Shown: positions 5,815 through 12,937 of the stretch, in pieces | Numbering within the stretch: the first letter of the stretch is position 1 | Layout: every line of letters starts with the position of its first letter | NCBI GenBank assembly: GCA_043819695.1 | Contig: JBDREM010000168.1 | Span: forward strand, 1-14,321 | Length of the DNA stretch: 14,321 nt | Direction: 5' to 3' | Source of the DNA: CAYLQD01 sp043819695 | GTDB taxonomy: Bacteria; Planctomycetota; PUPC01 | Translations under genes and position numbers: made by a program | Notes under the pieces: model-generated | Database searches by the model: none | What the model was told of the DNA's origin: nothing | The model's input: only the letters and a program-made list of their open reading frames with translations

Positions 5815-7117
5815 CCCTTGGTTCCGGCGAACGTTTCACCCGGCCGAGAGCCATCATCCGGTCGATGCTCTTCGCCACGAGGCGTTGGGCGTCTTCGTCG
5901 TGAACAACGATCAGCCGCCCGGTCGTGTTGTGGTAGAAGGCGAGCGGGAGGTCGGCGTCCCATTCGCCGGGCGTAACCGCGGTTCGAATCACCTTGAAGA
6001 GCATGTTGGTGCCGAAGTGATCGACGAGGCTCTTGACGTAGTATGACCGGACGACCGCTCGGTCCCAAGGCAGCTCGCCGGTGGTTCTCAGGATGCGGGG
6101 CGTCTGGCCTCGTGCGAGTATCCAGAAGCGGCGGCCGGACTCCGGCACGACCTGGCCGAGGCCGGCGGCTCGCGCAAGCGCGTCGAGCGCGTTGCCGAGC
6201 GATGTCTCGCCGAGCCGGAGCGAGACGTTCCTGCGATCCTCCTCGATGAGGCGGTAGTCGAATCCGACGTTGACGTTCGCCCGGCGGGCGAGCTCGTCGG
6301 CGATTCGCCGGATATCCTGCTTCGCGAAGTCACACCGGACGGTTGTGGCCAGGAGCGCGGCGCGCCTCTGCTCGGTGTCGTCGGGCGGCGGCGGCTCATA
6401 TTTGCGGGGCTTTTTCAGCTCGTCAATGATAAGCCCGAGCTTGGCGTGGCCCCTTGGCGTGAGAACGGCGGTGAGCCGGGAGCCGGTCTCATCGAAGATG
6501 ATGGCCGCGTCGCGATGCCCCGCCATTGTGTGGCGGAGCGCATAGCGGAAGGCCAGCAGAAGACGCCGTGTTTCGCGGGTGTGATCGAACTGGCCGGCAA
6601 CGGGACGCGCCGGCCGGGCGAACGTGCCGAGCGAGTAGTCCCGCATCTTGAGGCGGTCCTGGCTGGCCCAGGTGCGGTCGCGCGTGATGAAGACCGTCCT
6701 GGGCCCCTCGATGACGTAGCATGCGCCGGCGAGGCGCGTGATCCAGTCGAGCGCGTGCCTCGCGCACATGCCGTGCAGGTCGAGGTCGATAGGCCGGGGA
6801 TCGGACGGGGCGCACATGTCGGGCGTCAGGCCTATGCCGAGTCCGCTCTTTTGACTCAGTTCCTTCACCACGGTCTGGAGCGTGGCAGACCGGAAGCTGG
6901 CCGTGACGGGCGTGTCGATGGCCTTCCGGAGCAGGCGGCGGATCTCCGCCATCGACTTGCCCGGGAAGAGCTCGTCCTGACCATCAAGCTCGTCGAAGAA
7001 AAGCTGGGGCGGGTCGGGCGGTGCCGGGGGCGGGTCCGCGCAGCCGGATGTCAGCGCCGCGCAGCAGGCCAGGAGGAGCGCAAGACAGGGCACGCCCGGG
7101 CCGTGCACGCGGCTCAT
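5807..7117 (-). CDS. Lipoprotein with two STN/secretin N-domain-like modules
   Basis: A 436-aa predicted exported lipoprotein. The hydrophobic signal MSRVHGPGVPCLALLLACC leads to ALTSGC, with Cys26 as the likely lipidated residue, and a Pro-rich linker follows. The first STN-like module is around 66-145 (ATLQTVVKELSQKSGLGIGL, then ALDWITRLAGACYVIEG). The second is around 260-335 (QDIRRIADELARRANVNVGF, then LGNALDALARAAGLGQVV). The C-terminal part has YYVKSLVD, TAVTPGEWD and FYHNTTGRLIVVHDEDAQRLV, which resembles the N1-type repeat of planctomycete secretin-related proteins. No secretin beta-barrel is present. The ATG at 7117 overlaps the pseudopilin stop (ATGA). Coupling to a pseudopilin suggests a part in a type II/IV-like secretion or pilus system, but this is inferred. 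Confidence 0.75.
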   Translation of the reverse strand: MSRVHGPGVPCLALLLACCAALTSGCADPPPAPPDPPQLFFDELDGQDELFPGKSMAEIRRLLRKAIDTPVTASFRSATLQTVVKELSQKSGLGIGLTPDMCAPSDPRPIDLDLHGMCARHALDWITRLAGACYVIEGPRTVFITRDRTWASQDRLKMRDYSLGTFARPARPVAGQFDHTRETRRLLLAFRYALRHTMAGHRDAAIIFDETGSRLTAVLTPRGHAKLGLIIDELKKPRKYEPPPPDDTEQRRAALLATTVRCDFAKQDIRRIADELARRANVNVGFDYRLIEEDRRNVSLRLGETSLGNALDALARAAGLGQVVPESGRRFWILARGQTPRILRTTGELPWDRAVVRSYYVKSLVDHFGTNMLFKVIRTAVTPGEWDADLPLAFYHNTTGRLIVVHDEDAQRLVAKSIDRMMALGRVKRSPEPRDE

Positions 7118-7953
7118 TCGTACCACTTCAGGACCCCTCGGTCGGCACTTCCGTCGCTGCGCAGGTTGATCACGAGGCTGTCGTCCTTGAGTTCGGCCTG
7201 ACCTTCGACGTGCCAGTAGCACCGGAGCACGGGTACGCGGATGTGCCACGGCTTGAGCTTGTATGTGTCGTGCCCTTTCCGCGACAGCACCTTGACTTCG
7301 TTCCAGGAGAGCACGCCGTTCCCGTCCCGGTCGGCGATGGCCTTGAACTCAGCGAAATTCGACGGCGGCGAGCCGCCCCACTGCCATTCGTAGTCGCTGG
7401 GCACTCCGCCGCTGTCTCCGGACGCGATTGGCGGGCTATCGCCGCCGTAGATCCAGTCGCAGGGCTCGCCGCACATTTCGAAGAGATAGCTGCAGTTCTT
7501 GCCGCCGTCACTGTCGTTCTTCGGGCCGACGCCGTTGAGCGGGCCGCTGTGTTCATCGACGTCGGCCATCGGGAACTGATCGATGAAGCCGGGCTGCCCC
7601 TTGTAGACCATTTTGTCAGGCCGCCCGCCCTGGGCGCCGTGGCCGCCGTCGTTCGGGCAGATGAGCACCTTCGGCTCGGAAAGGTACCTTCGGCCGCCGA
7701 TCTTCTTGGCGAGCAACGTGAGCCAGGGCGGATAACCTTCGGGCTTGGCCTCGCCATAGTGCTGTGCGTAGACGTTGAGCGCGATCCCGATCTGGCGGAG
7801 GTTACTTATGCAGTTCGCGGTTCGCGCTTCCTCGCGGCCCTTCATCACCGCCGGCAGGATCAGGCCCGCGAGGATTGCGATGATGCTGATCACGACGAGC
7901 ATTTCGATTATCGTGAAGCCTCGCCCACGTGTTCGGCTCTCACTGTGTGACAT
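7114..7953 (-). CDS. Type II secretion-like pseudopilin with an EF-hand loop
   Basis: A 279-aa prepilin. The leader MSHSESRTRGRG ends at Gly12, with processing expected before Phe13 in RGFTIIEMLV, where Glu17 is the conserved +5 residue. A ~20-residue hydrophobic helix and NLRQIGIALNVYAQ follow, as in DUF1559-type or GspG-like pseudopilins. The C-terminal domain is Cys- and Gly-rich. At 208-219 it has DRDGNGVLSWNE, a complete EF-hand loop with ligands D208, D210, N212, S216 and E219. ATG 7953 is chosen for the GGAGGG 6-7 nt upstream; an 18-residue upstream extension is rejected. It lies 58 bp after the response regulator and overlaps the lipoprotein start by 4 nt. Likely inserted in the inner membrane and assembled into a (pseudo)pilus, possibly Ca2+-stabilised. 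Confidence 0.88.
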   Translation of the reverse strand: MSHSESRTRGRGFTIIEMLVVISIIAILAGLILPAVMKGREEARTANCISNLRQIGIALNVYAQHYGEAKPEGYPPWLTLLAKKIGGRRYLSEPKVLICPNDGGHGAQGGRPDKMVYKGQPGFIDQFPMADVDEHSGPLNGVGPKNDSDGGKNCSYLFEMCGEPCDWIYGGDSPPIASGDSGGVPSDYEWQWGGSPPSNFAEFKAIADRDGNGVLSWNEVKVLSRKGHDTYKLKPWHIRVPVLRCYWHVEGQAELKDDSLVINLRSDGSADRGVLKWYE

Positions 7954-8011
7954 GATACACCCTCCAAACAACGGCTCTTCGCCGGTTGGCCGGGCCCGCT
8001 CGGGCACAAGC

Positions 8012-8695
8012 TCACTGCACGAACTTATAGCCCTTGCCGTGCGCGGTCAGGATATGTTTCGGCCGGCGTGGATCGTCCTCGATCTTCTGCCTCAGCCGCA
8101 CGATGTGATTGTCGACCGTCCGGGTGTCCGGGGCGACATCGTAGCCCCAGACCTTCTTGAGAATGGTCTGCCGGCTGACCGCTTCGCCGCGCATCGCGAC
8201 AAGCATCCGGAGCAGCTCGGACTCGCACGATGACAGATCGGCCGTTTTCCCATCCTTCGCCACCGTCTGGCGATCGAAATCCACCTCGACGTTGTCGAAC
8301 GAGAACGAATGGATCTTGCCTTCCTTCTCGGCCTGCCGCCGCCGGACGGCCCGAACCCGCGCGGCCAGCTCCTTCATGCTGAAAGGCTTCGTGATGTAAT
8401 CGTCGGCGCCGGTATCGAGGCCGCGGATCTTGTCCTCCTGGGCATCGCGGCCCGTGAGCATAATGACCGGTGTCCGAATCCCGCCCTTGCGCAGTTCGGC
8501 CAGCACGTCGTACCCGTCCTTCCCGGGCATCATGACATCGAGCAGGATGATATCCGGCGCGCACTGCCCCGCCTTCTTCAGGCCGTCGTTGCCGTCTGCC
8601 GCGGTGATGACCTCATAGCCTTCGCGGGCCAGCGTGTCTTCAACGCCTGCGACGATGTCCGCCTCGTCGTCGACAATGAGCACCCTGTCTGCCAT
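8012..8695 (-). CDS. OmpR/PhoB-family response regulator
   Basis: A 227-aa two-component regulator. The receiver domain (about 1-120) has acidic pocket D9/D10, phospho-acceptor D53 in LLDVMMPGKDG, a Thr in VIMLTG and Lys in ITKPF. The C-terminal winged helix (about 130-227) has SSCESELLRMLV, the VWGYDVAPDTRTVDNHIVRL recognition helix and HGKGYKFV. The ATG at 8695 has GGAG 6 nt upstream. A much longer upstream reading in the same frame lies inside the methyltransferase gene and is rejected. It starts 11 nt after that gene. No histidine kinase is in the window, so it is an orphan here. It may control the pilin/lipoprotein genes downstream of it (inference). Confidence 0.93.
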   Translation of the reverse strand: MADRVLIVDDEADIVAGVEDTLAREGYEVITAADGNDGLKKAGQCAPDIILLDVMMPGKDGYDVLAELRKGGIRTPVIMLTGRDAQEDKIRGLDTGADDYITKPFSMKELAARVRAVRRRQAEKEGKIHSFSFDNVEVDFDRQTVAKDGKTADLSSCESELLRMLVAMRGEAVSRQTILKKVWGYDVAPDTRTVDNHIVRLRQKIEDDPRRPKHILTAHGKGYKFVQ

Positions 8696-8706
8696 CGTGG
8701 TCTCCG

Positions 8707-9576
8707 TCAGCCGTTCAGCAGGCTGCAAGCTCTGGCTATGTGGTCGGGCGTCGTGCCGCAGCACCCGCCGACGATGTTCGCGCCCGCCTCGACAAGGCCG
8801 GACACCTTCGGCGCCCAGTCTGCCGCGCTTTCCTCGAACACCGTCTCGCCGTCCACGAGCCTCGGCCGGCCGGCGTTCGGCTTGGCGATGACGGGCCCCG
8901 ACGTGACCGCCTTGATCTCGCCGACGACTTCGGCCATCTGCCCGATACCGAGCCCGCAGTTCGAGCCGACGACGTCCGCGCCGGCGTCGAGCAGCTTCTC
9001 CGCCGCCTGTGCGACCGTCTCGCCCATCATCGTCCGGTAGCCGGCGTTGCCGGCCGAGTACGTCATGCAGGCGATCACGGGCAGGCCGCACGCTCGCTTT
9101 GCCGCGCGAACCGCGGCCGCGCCCTCGTCGGCGCTCGACATCGTCTCGATGATGACCCCGTGCACCCCAGCCTTCGCGAGAAGTTCAATCTGCGCCGCGA
9201 ACACCACCTCGAACTCGTCGATGGAATGCGCGCCGAACGGCTCCGGCAGCTCGCCCGTCGGGCCGATGTCGGCCAGAACATACGCCTTGCCGTCGGCCGC
9301 GGCCAGAGCGTTCTCCGCCGCCGCGTTGCAGAAGCGTTCCTGATCGGCGGCGTGCCCGGACCGATCGAGCTTCCACTGCGACGCGCCGAACGTGTTCGTG
9401 CACACAAGCTGCGAGCCCGCATCGACGTATGCGCGGCACACCTCCCGGACCACATCGGGCCGCTCGACGTTCCACAGCTCGGGGCACTCGCCCGCCAGAC
9501 CGCGTGCGAGAAGCTGCGTGCCGGTGGCTCCGTCCGCTATCAGCCGCTCGTTCAGAATGTCGCGCAAATCGGTCAC
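8707..9576 (-). CDS. Homocysteine S-methyltransferase-domain protein (MetH N-terminal-like)
   Basis: A TIM-barrel methyltransferase of 289 aa. Zinc ligands are Cys207 in GSNCGLG and Cys272-Cys273 in GGCCGTT. Other hallmarks are DGATGTQLLARGL near the start, CTNTFGAS, LADIGPTGELPEPFG and IIETMSS. It matches only the first module of cobalamin-dependent methionine synthase. No folate, B12 or activation domain follows, so a separate corrinoid protein or S-methylmethionine/AdoMet may supply the methyl group. The start is GTG at 9576, with GAGAGGGG 7 nt upstream; a TTG two codons earlier is less well placed. It is the first gene of the leftward series, with its own promoter at 9611-9640. Reaction with homocysteine is likely; the methyl donor cannot be read. 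Confidence 0.88.
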   Translation of the reverse strand: MTDLRDILNERLIADGATGTQLLARGLAGECPELWNVERPDVVREVCRAYVDAGSQLVCTNTFGASQWKLDRSGHAADQERFCNAAAENALAAADGKAYVLADIGPTGELPEPFGAHSIDEFEVVFAAQIELLAKAGVHGVIIETMSSADEGAAAVRAAKRACGLPVIACMTYSAGNAGYRTMMGETVAQAAEKLLDAGADVVGSNCGLGIGQMAEVVGEIKAVTSGPVIAKPNAGRPRLVDGETVFEESAADWAPKVSGLVEAGANIVGGCCGTTPDHIARACSLLNG

Positions 9577-9610
9577 GCACAAACCCCTCTCGCAGCAAAC
9601 GACCCCCCTT

Positions 9611-9640
9611 AGTATAAGCCCAGTCTCATCGTTCCGTCAA
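9611..9640 (-). promoter_or_regulatory. Predicted sigma70-type promoter for the leftward operon
   Basis: On the minus strand TTGACG (9640-9635), an 18-nt spacer and TATACT (9616-9611). Transcription should start near 9604, leaving a ~28-nt leader before the GTG at 9576. It is divergent from the promoter at 9656-9684, with the two -35 boxes only 15 bp apart. Confidence 0.65.
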
Positions 9641-9655
9641 GAGCGGCGGCCGCGG

Positions 9656-9684
9656 TTGACCGAGGCCCGAGATGCCAATATAAT
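9656..9684 (+). promoter_or_regulatory. Strong predicted sigma70-type promoter for the glycosyltransferase operon
   Basis: TTGACC (9656-9661, 5 of 6), an exact 17-nt spacer and TATAAT (9679-9684, consensus). Start near 9691, giving a leader of about 30 nt. It is the best promoter in the window. Confidence 0.75.
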
Positions 9685-9722
9685 CACCTTGCGGACCCGT
9701 TACCGGAAAGATGAGGCCCCTC

Positions 9723-10907
9723 ATGAACACGCGCGGCGACCGGCCTCTGAAAGTAATGCACATCATCACCCGCTTCATCCGGGGCGGGGCACAGGAGAAC
9801 ACGCTGCTGACGGTGCAAGGGCTCGACGCCATGCCCGGCTATGAGTCGATGCTCGTCACCGGCCCGGGGCTCGGGCCCGAGGGCGACCTCATCCCCGACG
9901 CCGTGCAGTCGGGCGTCAACGTCATCATCATCGACCAGATGCGCCGCGCCATTCATCCCTGGCGCGACTGGAGTTCGTACCGCGCCCTCCGCCGCTGCAT
10001 GCGCGAGATCAGGCCCGACGTCGTCCACACCCACAGCTCGAAGGCGGGCATCATCGGACGCAAGGCGGCGAAGGACGAGAACGTCCCCCGAATCGTCCAC
10101 TCGATTCACGGCCTGCCGTTCCACGACTACGAGCGGGCGCTCGTCAACAAGCTCTACGTCGCGCTCGAACGCAACGCCGCGAAGTACACCGACCTCATCA
10201 TCTGCGTGGCCGACGCGATGACGGACAAGGCGGTCGCCGCGGGTGTCGCGCCGCGCGAGAAGTTCGTCACTGTCTACAGCGGGATGGACGTCGAGCCGTA
10301 CCTGCACGGCTCGCACGACCGCGCGGCCGTTCGCGACTCGTTCGGCATCGGGCCCGGCGAGCTGGTCGTCGGCGTGATCGCGCGGATCAGCCCGCTCAAG
10401 GGGCACGAGTTCATCATCCGCGCGGCGCCGCAGATTCTCGCAAAGCATCCGAGCGTGCGGCTCCTGTTCGTAGGCGAGGGGCACATCCGCGCCGAGATGG
10501 AGCAGCTCGCGAAGGAGAAGGGCGTCTTCGACCGGATCGTCTGGGCCGGGCTGCGCGATTACCGCGAGATTCCCGAGCTGATCGCGGCGATGGAGCTCGT
10601 CGTTCACACCTCGCTGCGCGAGGGGCTCGCGCGGGTGCTGCCGCAGGCGCTGCTCTCGGGCGTGCCGGTCGTCTCGTACGACGTCGACGGAGCGCGCGAG
10701 GTCGTCATCGACGGCGAGACCGGCTGGCTCGTGAAGGCGGAGGCGGTCGGCGAGCTGGCCGACGCGGTCGGCGACGCGCTCGGCGACCTCGACCACGCGC
10801 GCAAGCTCGCCGCCGCCGGGCGCGAGATCTGCAAACAATTCTATTCGGCCGATGTCATGGTCAACGCCATCGCACGCGAGTACCAGAAACTGTTTCAGGG
10901 GCGGTGA
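9723..10907 (+). CDS. Family 4-type (GT-B) glycosyltransferase
   Basis: A 394-aa retaining glycosyltransferase that likely moves a sugar from a nucleotide donor to a lipid or glycan at the inner membrane face. The N-terminal half starts VMHIITRFIRGGAQENTLL and has RPDVVHTHSSKAGIIGR and VHSIHGLPFHDYE. The C-terminal donor half has VYSGMDVEPY, GVIARISPLKGHEFII, LLFVGEGHIRAEME and SLREGLARVLPQALLSGVPV. In the usual E-x7-E motif the second Glu is Gln (EGLARVLPQ), a change I recall in related subgroups. ATG 9723 is preferred because GAGG lies 6 nt upstream; ATG 9711 has GGAAAG too close. The stop is followed by yceD, with the longer yceD reading frame even overlapping. Acceptor and sugar are unknown. 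Confidence 0.9.
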   Translation: MNTRGDRPLKVMHIITRFIRGGAQENTLLTVQGLDAMPGYESMLVTGPGLGPEGDLIPDAVQSGVNVIIIDQMRRAIHPWRDWSSYRALRRCMREIRPDVVHTHSSKAGIIGRKAAKDENVPRIVHSIHGLPFHDYERALVNKLYVALERNAAKYTDLIICVADAMTDKAVAAGVAPREKFVTVYSGMDVEPYLHGSHDRAAVRDSFGIGPGELVVGVIARISPLKGHEFIIRAAPQILAKHPSVRLLFVGEGHIRAEMEQLAKEKGVFDRIVWAGLRDYREIPELIAAMELVVHTSLREGLARVLPQALLSGVPVVSYDVDGAREVVIDGETGWLVKAEAVGELADAVGDALGDLDHARKLAAAGREICKQFYSADVMVNAIAREYQKLFQGR

Positions 10908-10921
10908 TCACTGGTGGTGCA

Positions 10922-11452
10922 ATGAAGATCGCGGTTCCCAGTCTGTCGTCGGGAAAGCACGAGTTCCGATGCAGCGTGCCGCCGACTGATTACGGCCGCG
11001 CGGCCGCGCTGTCAGGGCTCGATTTCCGCGGCCGCGTCGACGTCGAGGCCGTCGTCGACAAGATGGGCGACGAGGTGTTCGTGCGCGCGAATGTCCGGGC
11101 CGCAGTTCGGGCTGGGTGTGCTCGGTGTCTTATCGAGTGCGACGTGCCGCTCGCCGCGCATTTCGAAGCCTTGTACGTGCCCGAGTCTCAGCGCGACGAC
11201 CTCGGCTCGAGGACAGCCCGGGCCGAGGAGGAGAGCCAGCGCATATTCTACTACTCGAGCGGCGTGGCCGATCTTGGCGAGCAGATCATCGAGGCCATCT
11301 CGCTCGCCGTTCCGATGAAGCCCCTCTGCCGCGACGGCTGCAAGGGCCTCTGCCCCCGCTGCGGCGCGAACCTGAACAACGCCCCGTGCTCCTGCGCCGA
11401 TGACGACGACTTCGGCAAGCCGTTCAAGGGGCTGTTCGGCGATAGCGGCTGA
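10922..11452 (+). CDS. yceD: YceD/DUF177 family zinc-binding protein
   Basis: A 176-aa member of the YceD (DUF177) family, which is linked to 23S rRNA accumulation and is normally encoded directly before rpmF (ribosomal protein L32). Family features visible: CARCL (Cys66, Cys69) with the following PLAAHFEALYVPE, the DLGEQIIEAISLAVP helix, and the zinc-ribbon-like end CRDGCKGLCPRCGANLNNAPCSC (136-158). The start is ATG 10922; a GTG at 10904 overlapping the glycosyltransferase stop is possible, but its AGGGG is too near. The tail reads GKPFKGLFGDSG. No L32 gene follows. Instead two accessory genes follow, each ending beside sequence like this tail (see repeats at 11416, 12842 and 13613). Confidence 0.88.
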   Translation: MKIAVPSLSSGKHEFRCSVPPTDYGRAAALSGLDFRGRVDVEAVVDKMGDEVFVRANVRAAVRAGCARCLIECDVPLAAHFEALYVPESQRDDLGSRTARAEEESQRIFYYSSGVADLGEQIIEAISLAVPMKPLCRDGCKGLCPRCGANLNNAPCSCADDDDFGKPFKGLFGDSG

Positions 11453-11458
11453 CGAACC
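11416..11458 (+). repeat. Repeat copy A (yceD 3' tail)
   Basis: The end of yceD and its first downstream bases form the full-length version of a repeat found again downstream. Its 5' part (11416-11442) matches copy C (13613-13639) at 25 of 27 bases. Its 3' part (11430-11458) matches copy B (12842-12870) at 25 of 29. Differences from C within the coding frame are synonymous up to the last codon. Confidence 0.7.
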
Positions 11459-11696
11459 GTTGCCGGAGGCGCGTTCCAAGCGGCCGTACACGGGGGCGCA
11501 TGGTGTCGGCCAGACTGAGCGGCCGGTGTGTAATGACGGCGTTCTGCGGTGTGGCGGACGCTCGCGTCGGGCGCGCGTCCGCCGCGCGAGCGACACAACA
11601 GGCGTTGACAATTCATGCCCGATGGTTCATGTATGTCGGACCAAGGCCGGAGAGCCGAAACATTAGGGCGGAGGAGGGCCACGGACAAGGAGAAAC
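11453..11696. other. 244-bp intergenic region with a strong hairpin
   Basis: No ORF here looks real, and rpmF is absent. GGCGGACGC (11553-11561) pairs perfectly with GCGTCCGCC (11575-11583) over a 13-nt loop; no T-run follows, so intrinsic termination is doubtful. TTGACA at 11605-11610 could be a -35 box, but only weak -10 candidates with over-long spacing follow (TGTATG at 11630). Confidence 0.45.
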
Positions 11697-12752
11697 ATGA
11701 TGACAAGGGAAGATCGCCAGAAACGAAAACAGAAACGGCGCCAGGCCAGGTTGGCGCAGAGAAAACACTTCCGGCGTTCTCTTCCGAAGACGGCCGCTGA
11801 ATGGGGCGACGACGAGCGGGATGCCCCGGACGTAGGGGAACCGTTCGACGAGGAGTTTGCTGAGCTTGGCGACATGCCCTCGCCGTTCCTCATGGAGCGG
11901 TCCTTTCGCGCCATGCACAGGAGCATCGGCGACCACGAGTTCGCCAGTCCCGACGAATTGTCAGGGTTCCTCAACGCGAATTTCATCGGCAAACCGACCA
12001 GCGCCGGTGCCAAGTTTGATGACCCCGTCGAGCAGGCCCAGGAACTCGCGTATCAAGCGATGGAGACCAGGGATCCGTTCATCGGCGCCCGGCTGGCGAA
12101 AAAAGCTCTGAACCTGGATCCCAATTGCCTGGATGCCCTTGTAATCAACACCTTTGTGACGACGAGCGACACCGGCCGGCGCATCGCGTTGATCAAGGAG
12201 GCGCTCAAGACAGCCGAGGGGCTATTCGGGCCCGACTTCTTCGAAGAGAACCGCGGCCACTTCTGGGGCATCGTCGAGACTCGGCCTTACATGCGGGCCC
12301 GGGAGACACTCTCCGAGTTGTTGCTCAAGGCCGGCCGCACGTCCGAAGCCGTCGCGAACTATGAAGACATGCTTGACCTTAATCCGAACGACAACCAAGG
12401 GATACGTTTCACGCTGCTCGGCCTGTATTTTTGCGAAGGCGACCTTACCGGCGCGCAGCGCCTGCTCGCGCAATACGAAGGAGATGCCACGGCCGTCTTC
12501 GCGTGGGGGCGCGTCCTCGAGCGATTCTTGTGCGGCAACATACCGGGAGCCGCGAATGCGCTGGCGGCTGCCAGACGGGGCAACGCGCACGTCGAACCTT
12601 ATCTGACCGGGGCGAAGTCTCCGCCGGCGCAACTGCCGGAGTACATGACCTTCGGCGGCGAGAGCGAGGCCGCAGAATGCGCCGACAAGCTCGGTGAAGC
12701 GTGGGCAAAGCATCCCGAAGCAGTCAGGTGGCTGAGGCGAAGCCGGGCCTGA
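11697..12752 (+). CDS. TPR-repeat protein (ST7-like bacterial family)
   Basis: A 351-aa soluble protein. The first ~28 residues are very basic (RQKRKQKRRQARLAQRKH), followed by an acidic, probably disordered stretch to about 65. The body is helical repeats: AQELAYQAMETRDPFIGARL, ARLAKKALNLDPNCLDAL, VETRPYMRARETLSELLLKA, AVANYEDMLDLNPNDNQGIR and FCEGDLTGAQRLLAQYEGDA. The end is LPEYMTFGGESEAAECADKL then HPEAVRWL. The order of ETRPYMRAR, LNPNDNQGIR and the C-terminal PxYxxFG matches an uncharacterised TPR family I recall, sometimes annotated ST7-like. Probable role is protein binding; partner unknown. The start has AAGGAG 4 nt (ATG 11697) or 7 nt (ATG 11700) upstream. The basic tail could bind nucleic acid or membrane (inference). 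It occupies the place of rpmF after yceD. Confidence 0.78.
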   Translation: MMTREDRQKRKQKRRQARLAQRKHFRRSLPKTAAEWGDDERDAPDVGEPFDEEFAELGDMPSPFLMERSFRAMHRSIGDHEFASPDELSGFLNANFIGKPTSAGAKFDDPVEQAQELAYQAMETRDPFIGARLAKKALNLDPNCLDALVINTFVTTSDTGRRIALIKEALKTAEGLFGPDFFEENRGHFWGIVETRPYMRARETLSELLLKAGRTSEAVANYEDMLDLNPNDNQGIRFTLLGLYFCEGDLTGAQRLLAQYEGDATAVFAWGRVLERFLCGNIPGAANALAAARRGNAHVEPYLTGAKSPPAQLPEYMTFGGESEAAECADKLGEAWAKHPEAVRWLRRSRA

Positions 12753-12937
12753 GCACAAACCGCGAAAAGATCAGGGAGCTCTCCGCTGTGCCGCGTGGGA
12801 CGCAGGCAAAGAGCGCAACGGGCCTGCCTGACCCATCGGCAGGCTGCTTGCCGATAGCGGTTGACGAACCAACGCCGCGACAGCATTCTGAAGGATAGTG
12901 GTCGAGGGCCACATCTCAAGAAAGGGCATCAGCGCTC
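12753..12937. promoter_or_regulatory. Intergenic region with two mutually exclusive hairpins
   Basis: GCCTGCC (12822-12828) pairs with GGCAGGC (12838-12844); alternatively ATCGGCA (12835-12841) pairs with TGCCGAT (12849-12855). Both are perfect 7-bp stems and share GGCA (12838-12841), so only one can form at a time. The second overlaps repeat copy B. There is no U-tract and no leader peptide that I trust, so an attenuator is only a possibility. Confidence 0.35.
12842..12870 (+). repeat. Repeat copy B (yceD-tail-like, 3' half)
   Basis: 25 of 29 bases match 11430-11458. In frame it would read RLLADSG-stop against GLFGDSG-stop in yceD, and the identity continues past the stop (TGACGAACC). It lies 90 bp after the TPR gene and is not part of a real ORF here. 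Confidence 0.6.

Noticed and set aside
4541..6046. 501-aa plus-strand frame across tsaE, thiL and the lipoprotein gene
   Set aside because: Crosses three convincing genes on the other strand; no recognisable domain.
7954..8011. GCCCG-CT-CGGGC hairpin after the response regulator as a terminator
   Set aside because: Short stem and no U-tract; genes on both sides are co-directional and closely spaced.
9684..10838. 384-aa minus-strand frame opposite the glycosyltransferase
   Set aside because: Antisense shadow of a clear GT4 protein.
11453..11696. rpmF (ribosomal protein L32) expected after yceD
   Set aside because: No frame shows the L32 start or its Cys pattern here, or in the 43 bp after copy C.
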